Below, piece after piece: positions 57,263-64,000 of a stretch of DNA of 64,000 nt (the first letter of the stretch is position 1; every line of letters begins with the position of its first letter). The DNA lies in NCBI RefSeq assembly GCF_019175385.1, contig NC_083344.1:6796965-6860964 (forward strand), given 5' to 3'. Below the pieces are notes generated by a model. It was given only the letters and a program-made list of their open reading frames with translations. It made no database searches and had not been told where the DNA came from. The stretch comes from Lycium barbarum (Eukaryota > Streptophyta > Magnoliopsida > Solanales > Solanaceae). A program made the position numbers and the translations under genes.

Positions 57263-59118
57263 CTATGTGGAGGAAACAACCATTCCGGCTATCAAGAAAC
57301 ACTCTTCAAACTTCCCTCTTGGCAAAGCTTTGGTCAACATATCTGAACCAGTATCATCGGTGTGAATCTTCTCAAGTTCAAGCAACTTAGAATCCAACAC
57401 ATCTCTAATCCAATGATATCTCACATCAATATGTTTCGACCTACCATGAAATGTAGAGTTCTTGCCAAGATGAATAGCACTTTGACTGTCGCAATAAAGT
57501 ACATACCTCTCTTGAGCAAAGCCAAGTTCCTTCATAAATATCTTCATCCAGAGCAACTCTTTGCAAGCTTCAACGGCAGCAATAAGCGCAGCTTCTGTAG
57601 TAGATAGAGCAACAAATTTTTGCAACCTAGATTGCCAAGACATAGCTCGCCCTGCATAAGTAATCAAGTAGCCCGAAGTAGACTTACGAGTATCAATATC
57701 ACCGACCATATCTGAATCAGTGTAACCACAAAGAATAGGCTTTCCTGTCCCAAAACACAAACTTAAACTAGAAGTTCCACAAAGATATCTAATAATCCAC
57801 TTCACAGCATTTCAATGCTCTCTTCCCGGATTAGAAAGAAAACGGCTGACAACACAAACGGCATGAGCAATATCAGGTCTTGTACAAATCATTGCATACA
57901 TTAGACTGCCAACGGCTGAAGCATAAGGAACTTTCTTCATATCTTCCTTCTCACCATCATTGGAAGGACACTGCTTCGTGCTCAATTTGAAGTGCATAGC
58001 TAAAGGTGATTTTGCAACCTTAGCTTTATCCATGTTGAGTCTGCGAAGTACTTTCTGAATGTACTTCTCTTGTGATAACTACAACTTCTTGGCCTTTCTG
58101 TCATGAACAATCTGCATGCCAAGAACTGCCTTGCGGGTCCCAAGTCTTTCATGGCAAAAGACTTATTCAACTCTTGCTTCAACTTCTGAATTCTACAAGC
58201 ATTCTGACCAACAACAAGCATGTCATCAACATAAAGCAATAGAATGATAAAGTCACCATCAAAGAATATTTGCACAAAAACACAATGATCTAAAGAAGTC
58301 TTCTTGAAGACCTGTTAACTCATAAAAGAACCAAACTTCATGTACCACTGCCTATGAGCTTGTTTTAAACCATACAAACTCTTCTTCAATTTGCAAACAT
58401 AATTCTCTTTATCCTTGACTTCAAAACCTTCTGGCTGCTCCATATAAATTTCTTCATCTAAATCACCATGGAGAAAAGCAGTTTTAACATCCATTTGCTC
58501 AACCTCTAAATCTAGACTTGCAGCCAAGCTTAGAACAACCCGAATGGATGACATCTTCACAACTGGAGAAAAGATTTCATCAAAATCAAATCCCTTCTTC
58601 TGATTAAAGCCCTTGACAACAAATCTAGCCTTGTATCGTGGAACTGGGTTACCATCTTCATGTTTCACCCTAAAAACCCACATGTGTTTCAAAGCTTTTC
58701 TATCTCTAAGAAGCTTAACCAGATCAAATGTATGATTATCATGCTAATCTCATCTTGTATAGCATCAAACCACCTTTCTTTTTCTTCACTCTCCATGGCC
58801 TCATCAAAACTTTCAGGTTCTCCCCCATCAATCAAGAGTACAAACTCATTGGGAGAATAACGAGATGAAGGTACTTTCTCTCTAATAGATCTTCTGAGAG
58901 AACTCTCTGTAGCATCAATAGCAGCTGGTTGCTGGCCAACCACATCATCTTCCACTGGAGCATTAACAACATCATGCTGGTCATTCTGAACATGATCATT
59001 ATCTTTATTATCAACTTGATCTTCATTATTTTGAAGATTTACTTTAGGTGCAATAGTCACAAGAACTGGATCAACATCAACTAAGCTCTCATTGCTCTGA
59101 GAATCAACCTTTCTCAGC
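57263..59118 (-). pseudogene. copia polyprotein fragment (linker, reverse transcriptase, RNase H)
   Basis: Read from 59118 downward: an acidic linker after the integrase with SIREKVPSSRYSP; the reverse transcriptase (58692-58000) with KARFVVKGF, MDVKTAFLHGDL, SLYGLKQA and the active-site YVDDM; then RNase H (57805-57263) with YTDSD, LSTTEA and a DSQSA motif. Such proteins copy element RNA into DNA. Lesions: frameshifts near 58740 and 58125, TAA near 58316, TAG near 58078, and TGA near 57809. Everything upstream of the linker (gag, protease, integrase) is cut off by the gypsy LTR at 59119. The Tork/Tnt1-like lineage is likely from YVDD context and the initiator-Met primer site. Confidence 0.88.
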
Positions 59119-59812
59119 TGTCACACCCCCGTCCTAATAGGGCATGATGGGCACCCGACCCTTTACTTAGAGCCGAGCGAACCCGCTGGTTCTCATTATA
59201 CTCATAATCTCACTGGACTCTTAAATCACAAAATGAAATGCATAATGAAAGCTTTACAAAAACATTCCTTTCGTCTTTCTCAACTCAAGTAAAATCTGTA
59301 ATCATATGAAATTTGTAACATAATGTATAATGATACATCAGCTTGCAGAGCCGCTTGCAAGACTGACATGCTATATACGTGACTCTGTCTGCAAAGTCTC
59401 TAACATAAATCAATATACCATAACATAGATACTCTGACTCGGCAACACTCCGGAAGGAAATGGAGCTCGCCAATCCAGCTGGAACATCTTCTAGCAATAT
59501 CCTCTACTCATCTGTATACACCTGTGTGGCATGAAACGCAGCGTCCACAAGAAGGGACGTCAGTACGAGCAATGTACTGAGTATGTAAGGCATGAACAGT
59601 GACATAGTAAGAAATACCGAACATGGAAAATAATATAGTGGACGTATGGGGATAAAGTAATATAAAAGAGATCAACATGTGCCTTTGAATGCCCTCTTAA
59701 GGCTAATGTCGTGCATGCTTAGCTTTTTAAGAACTTTTCCATACATATCCATATATAACATACATACATATGCATTCGCATACACTTACACTTACTATAC
59801 ATACATCTGTCA

Positions 59813-59975
59813 TATCCGTACCCGGCCCTTTCGGGACTCGGTGTTATCCGTACCCGGCCCTTTCGGGACTTGGGGTTATCCGTACCCGGCCCTTTCGAGA
59901 CTCAGTGTTATTCGTACCCTGCCCTTTCGGGACTCGGTGTTATCCGTACTCGGCCCTTGCGGGACTCGATGTTAT
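59813..59975. repeat. tandem array, about 32-bp unit, TATCCGTACCCGGCCCTTTC
   Basis: Five units of TATCCGTACCCGGCCCTTTC plus GGGACTCGGTGT. It is equivalent in place to the array at 4680-5080, but the unit differs. Confidence 0.9.
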
Positions 59976-60676
59976 GCCCAACTGATCAGTGGGATGCCAT
60001 GCATACATACATACATACATACATAAAATACATAAATGAAACCAACATCATCATTAGAATTACCATTGTCACTATATCATACCTTAAAAGATCAACCATC
60101 GCGAGAAGAAATCGACGATGTCGCAGGAGTCTCGAGAATCATGAACTTAGGTAGCACTGGAAATAGAATAGTTATCATCGCTATATCTCACCTCGAAGGA
60201 ACGAGTAATATGAGGTGAGACCATCAACAATAAGTACGGTTGAGCGATTCATGGAATGACTCAATAATCTCATAATGCGCTAAAATCATAGCTTCGGAGT
60301 TTCAAAAGAAGAGAATCATCATCATCGTCACAATCATCATAGAACATATTTTATTTAACGTCATAAGAGGTTTTAAGAGTCATGAACTTCGAGCTTTTGA
60401 AAACAAGGCTATTATGGAAACATTTATGGAATCATAACATAGGAATCATGCCTTTGAAAGAAAGGGACGAGCCTTAACATACATGTGCAACCTCCTATTA
60501 GCTACGCTTATTCGTCCGAGCTCGCAAGTCTACATTTAGGAGGAGTTATACTAACGTTAGACTCTTTATTGCACACTTGTTCCAAGCTTCAAATCAAACT
60601 ATTCTATATTCTGCCAAAAATCGGGCAGCATCTCCCCTGTTTATATATCTAGCCCAAAATTACAATTCAACAACCA

Positions 60677-60706
60677 ATCAACAACAACAACAACAACAAC
60701 AACAAT
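60677..60706. repeat. CAA microsatellite
   Basis: About nine CAA triplets, inside the gypsy LTR. Confidence 0.9.
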
Positions 60707-61230
60707 ACCAACATCAACAACACTATTATTCGTGCCAATATATTCCATAAACATCCCACACGATGTTTTTCAACATACAACAACAATATGCACTTTCTTT
60801 CATCCCAATCAAAGAGTATAATCTCACCAACACACTAACAACATTAGATACCATCTTTACACATATAAATCAGCCCAGCCACACGGCCACAACATGTTCA
60901 AAACAGCCCATAAACACAACAACTACAACATAACACTTTATGACCTTTCCTCCATAACTATTTTCACTTCCTAGGCTTGCTAAACCTTCAAATAAACTCA
61001 ACATAAGAGATAGGATGAAGAACATACCTTATACTTGAATAAACTTATCCACAACAACTTTCTCCAACGCAAAACCTAAGTAGAAGCAAGAACAATCACC
61101 TTTCGTGGGCTAGTTTGGCGTAATCTTGTTAAATTCTTGATTTATTGGACTATAATGTTTGGGGGAGGTGTGGAGAAATTTCTAGCACTCTTTGGGATGT
61201 TATTTTGCTGAAAAAAGGGGTTGATAGGGG

Positions 61231-61238
61231 TATTTATA
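61231..61238 (-). promoter_or_regulatory. TATA box in gypsy LTR
   Basis: TATAAATA on the minus strand inside the palindrome GGGGTATTTATACCCC, about 575 bp from the LTR start. Confidence 0.5.
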
Positions 61239-61809
61239 CCCCTCCTAGGTCGGTTTCACCAACTTTATCAAGTGGGGCCCGCGGAGCCATTTGGCGGCTT
61301 AGAGTCTTGATCTTAAAACAGTCATAACTTTTGATCCCGATGTTTTGTGAAGGCCCACGACCTGCGGTTGGAAAGATCTTTCAATTATCTAACACTTTCA
61401 TTCTTGGTGTTTTTCCAAATTCCAAACTTATAATAGCGTTTTGGCCCCTCCAAGTCAGGTCATCCGAAAACGTATCTTTAAATCATCCTGTTGGAGGGCT
61501 TATGCCCATATTTGGCTTAAGGGTCCTTCTTAAGATTTGCTCAACTTTCCATGTACTACTCATATCACTTTTCATATGTCCTTTACAAAATCCCGACATG
61601 TGAGCCCCACCTTAACTTATGGTTATGAGGGCTATCATCGAGTAATCGTGTTAACTGATTTCACCATACAATCTTCAAATGTCATATATATGTTCTTATG
61701 CTCTGATAATATAATCTTCATCCCTAATCCTTGTATAACTCTGCTCTCCCTTGAGCTCATACTAAGCCGTCCACAGGCTTGATAACGCGAAATTTTCCAG
61801 GGTGTAACA

Positions 61810-61824
61810 TCCTTCCCCTCTTAG
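61810..61824 (-). promoter_or_regulatory. gypsy polypurine tract
   Basis: The minus strand reads CTAAGAGGGGAAGGA immediately before the LTR start TGTTACACC. It sets the orientation of the whole LTR family in this window. Confidence 0.8.
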
Positions 61825-64000
61825 AAACATTCGTCCTCGAATGTTGTGGTTTACAACCCACGACGTCTTTTGATTTGTTAGAACAATCATTCTTCCCTTA
61901 GGGACCGATTACTGTTCGCTTAGACTATAACTTGGTTCAGTCTCTTCTCATCTTCCCTTAACTCTTTCATTGCCTTCAGTCAGCTTCTTTCGCTTCGTCA
62001 CCTTCACGTACATGGTTGGAAATTAACTAGCATTTCGCCCTCATTTTGTCTCCATTATTGTAATCTTGACTTATCGTGCCATAACTATTCATCAGCCCGT
62101 AAGTATTTCTCTTTTTCTCATTCCTTGTTCCTTTGTTAGTGACCTACTTCCTTCCTCATATACGGTGCCCTTTCTGCGTTTATCCCTTCGGTACCATCTT
62201 GGGCTACTCTTTTGATATCTGTTAGCCTTGTATATCCACTATACTGACTCCTTGTAGTTCATTCGGCAGGTTCACTAGTCCTTGTCACCATCTCTCTTAC
62301 CCTTACACTCCAAGTGTTTATCCAACATGACTTTGTCCCTAGTGAGTATAATGGTTATGCTCTTTAAGCTATTTTCCCCAACTCCTTTCCAAGACCAGTT
62401 GTGTTCGTGTCCAAAATACGTATGCGCATAGGGTTCCTTCAAAGTCCACTTACACTTACGGCAAACTCATAGTCCGAGTTCAACTAATTTCATAGCTCGC
62501 AACATCTTTGAGCTCCTATCGTAACTTTTTTTTTCTTTACCTCCTCCATTTTTTAGTTCCTTCGTGTCTCGCAATATAATCCAGAAGCATAGGGCTACAA
62601 CAATTCTCACTCCATCACTACTCTCTTACAACATATATCTAGCTTCGATTTCCTTGTACTGGCGGTCGCTTTATCTATCGTTATTCCTTATTAAATTTCT
62701 GATATAACCTTTTTGTAATGATAGTTGGGCATAGCTTCACGTTGACGGTTCATACAATTTCGTAGCATATGCTCTCACGTTCAGTATAATTAGCGATCCA
62801 TGATTTTGTTTTTAATATTCGGTGAACTCTTTTACTTCCATTCATAAGAGCAGCATTCTTCCTTTCTCCGGAAATTACCAAACTACTAATCTTTGTTGCT
62901 TTTGTTACAATTGTTATCCCTTCCGGTGCAAGCCGTCCTTGGGTCCGTCATCCTCTCTGTCATCCTTATGAGTTTGACTTGGAACCCGTTCTTGCTCTCT
63001 CTATTACCCTTTTAGGCGTATCACTACATACTTAGGTACGGCACAATTTTACCCGATACAAGGGATTCAAATCATGGTCTAGAAATATCGTAGTTCATAT
63101 TGGCATGAAGCATTCTCTTATGGTGTCTTTCGGACTTTCTTCCTATGTCTGCCTCATGGTACATGTTTTTCCGTTCTCTTCTGCTTCTTTTTTATACCTT
63201 CTTAATATGCCGATATGTTTCAAGCTCTGGCCCCGAACTAATAAATCTCCTTTTTCTGGAGCTTGAAACGTCATAGCTCCTTTCAACTCTAGTATGTTCT
63301 TCCCCCCTTATTAAGAAGGTCCTTATACGTCATTAACCTTTGAGTACCCACCGTCTTTGATAATTTCCTGCCGCCCTTCACGATCTTCTTAAGGTCGGGG
63401 TTCTGTCATCGTATGGTCTGCCTTATTCATCTCTTGCTAATTAAACTCTTGTGTTCAATTAGAGTACTCATAAGGGTATCCAATTCCGATGCTTCCTTTT
63501 TCGTCTTTTCATACCTCTGTCTTTTATGACCAACAGTTTCCTGGACCCACAAGTTAATGGGGACATCGAGATTCGCCATGTCTTTTATGAAGTTTTCGGT
63601 TACACCTAAATCCTTATCTCTCTTCCCGACTTTTTTATAACATCTCTAAGGTTTTTTTTTTTTTTTAACCCTAAGTTCTTTTTCAATTTATGTCTGTACC
63701 GCCGTTCTTGTCAATATTTCTATACCTTTCCATCCATTACTAGACTTTTCACTCGTTTCGTTCATTCACTCATAATTCTCCTTAATTACGCGTTTGTGTT
63801 GCAGTTGTGCATCCAAGTTTTTCGAGTGTCCTGCTACTTTTGCTCTTAGCACAGAATTCTTACAGTTTACACTCTCTCTATCTTCGTTCATCGAACCTTT
63901 ATCTATCTTTCTGATGCTACGGCCGGGTGGTCTTCCATGCACGTTCCTTACATTTCATTCCATTTCCTCTATGATCGAATCTCTTGGTCTTCACGTGAAT
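61825..64000 (-). mobile_element. non-coding interior of the gypsy element
   Basis: The plus strand is rich in T and C and poor in G throughout (CTTC, TCTT and CCTT words), so the element strand is purine-rich. There are no open frames above the background. I see no conserved domain on either strand. Confidence 0.5.

Larger units (their letters stand above)
59119..61809 (-). mobile_element. gypsy 3' LTR, 2691 bp
   Basis: It starts TGTCACACCCCC and ends CAGGGTGTAACA. It shares blocks with 4069-6335 and 38868-41205. It contains the CCGGCC array (59813-59975), a CAA microsatellite near 60680-60706, and a minus-strand TATA box (61231-61238). Confidence 0.85.
59119..64000 (-). mobile_element. Tekay-like gypsy element, 3' end (continues past window)
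   Basis: On the minus strand the 3' LTR (61809 to 59119) follows a purine tract at 61810-61824 preceded by CATTCGAGGACGAATG, a sequence I know from the end of solanaceous Tekay/Del-type elements. The interior to 64000 has no open frame of note and no chromodomain or integrase, so the copy is degenerate or non-autonomous. It inserted into the copia linker; the flanking five bases are TCAGC on the left. Confidence 0.7.

Noticed and set aside
57263..59118. Endogenous pararetrovirus
   Set aside because: The order of reverse transcriptase then RNase H after an integrase-type linker, with LTR and polypurine tract, is that of a copia retrotransposon; no movement or coat protein is seen.

Overview
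This window is a repeat-rich stretch of a plant nuclear chromosome, most probably from a Solanaceae species. The basis is the plant-type LRR receptor kinase genes with short GT-AG introns, the nested LTR retrotransposons of Ty3/gypsy (Tat/Ogre-like and Tekay-like) and Ty1/copia types, SINE tails ending in GTTGTTGTTG, and a Tourist-type MITE. The species name is inference; no organelle, bacterial or viral gene set is present. Only one gene looks intact.

Layout. 1-4068: intergenic DNA with no gene. 4069-24639: one gypsy solo LTR, recognised by its 5-bp target duplication TAGTT on both outer ends, split by about 17.4 kb of nested Tat/Ogre-like elements. Element A lies at 6695-15956 and the leader and 5' LTR of element B at 17371-23175, both on the minus strand, with G-rich/C-rich minisatellites at the borders. 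24645-26205: LTR-like DNA of another Tat element. 26610-37270: an LRR receptor kinase pseudogene (copy 1) cut by a 7.2-kb Tat-type element at 29289-36498 with a perfect GGTGG target duplication. 37976-43819: a gypsy element with a tRNA-Asp primer site, itself carrying a solo LTR (38868-41205, duplication GGTAC). 44323-44748: a fragment of a hAT-like transposase. 44863-46160: a block repeated at 54119-55175, carrying a MITE that the other copy lacks. 46552-46845: two SINEs. 47861-51346: the intact LRR receptor kinase (copy 2, three exons, 1082 aa). 52095-55175: LINE and TRIM scraps and the second copy of the block. 55578-59118: a TRIM-like chain joined to a degenerate copia element. 59119-64000: LTR and internal end of another Tekay-like gypsy element inserted into the copia gene.

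Biology. Copies 1 and 2 arose by tandem segmental duplication of a unit made of receptor gene, upstream region and block. Copy 2 keeps every feature of a subfamily XII pattern-recognition receptor: signal peptide, about 26 LRRs, one transmembrane segment and a non-RD kinase (HCD in place of HRD). Copy 1 has frameshifts, stops, an 11-codon deletion and the retrotransposon insertion. The rest of the window is a record of nested transposition whose order can be read from target duplications, primer sites and polypurine tracts. I found no convincing new functional system. The most unusual structure is the exact junction at 56490/56492 where a copia LTR sits in the place of the 5' LTR of a TRIM body.
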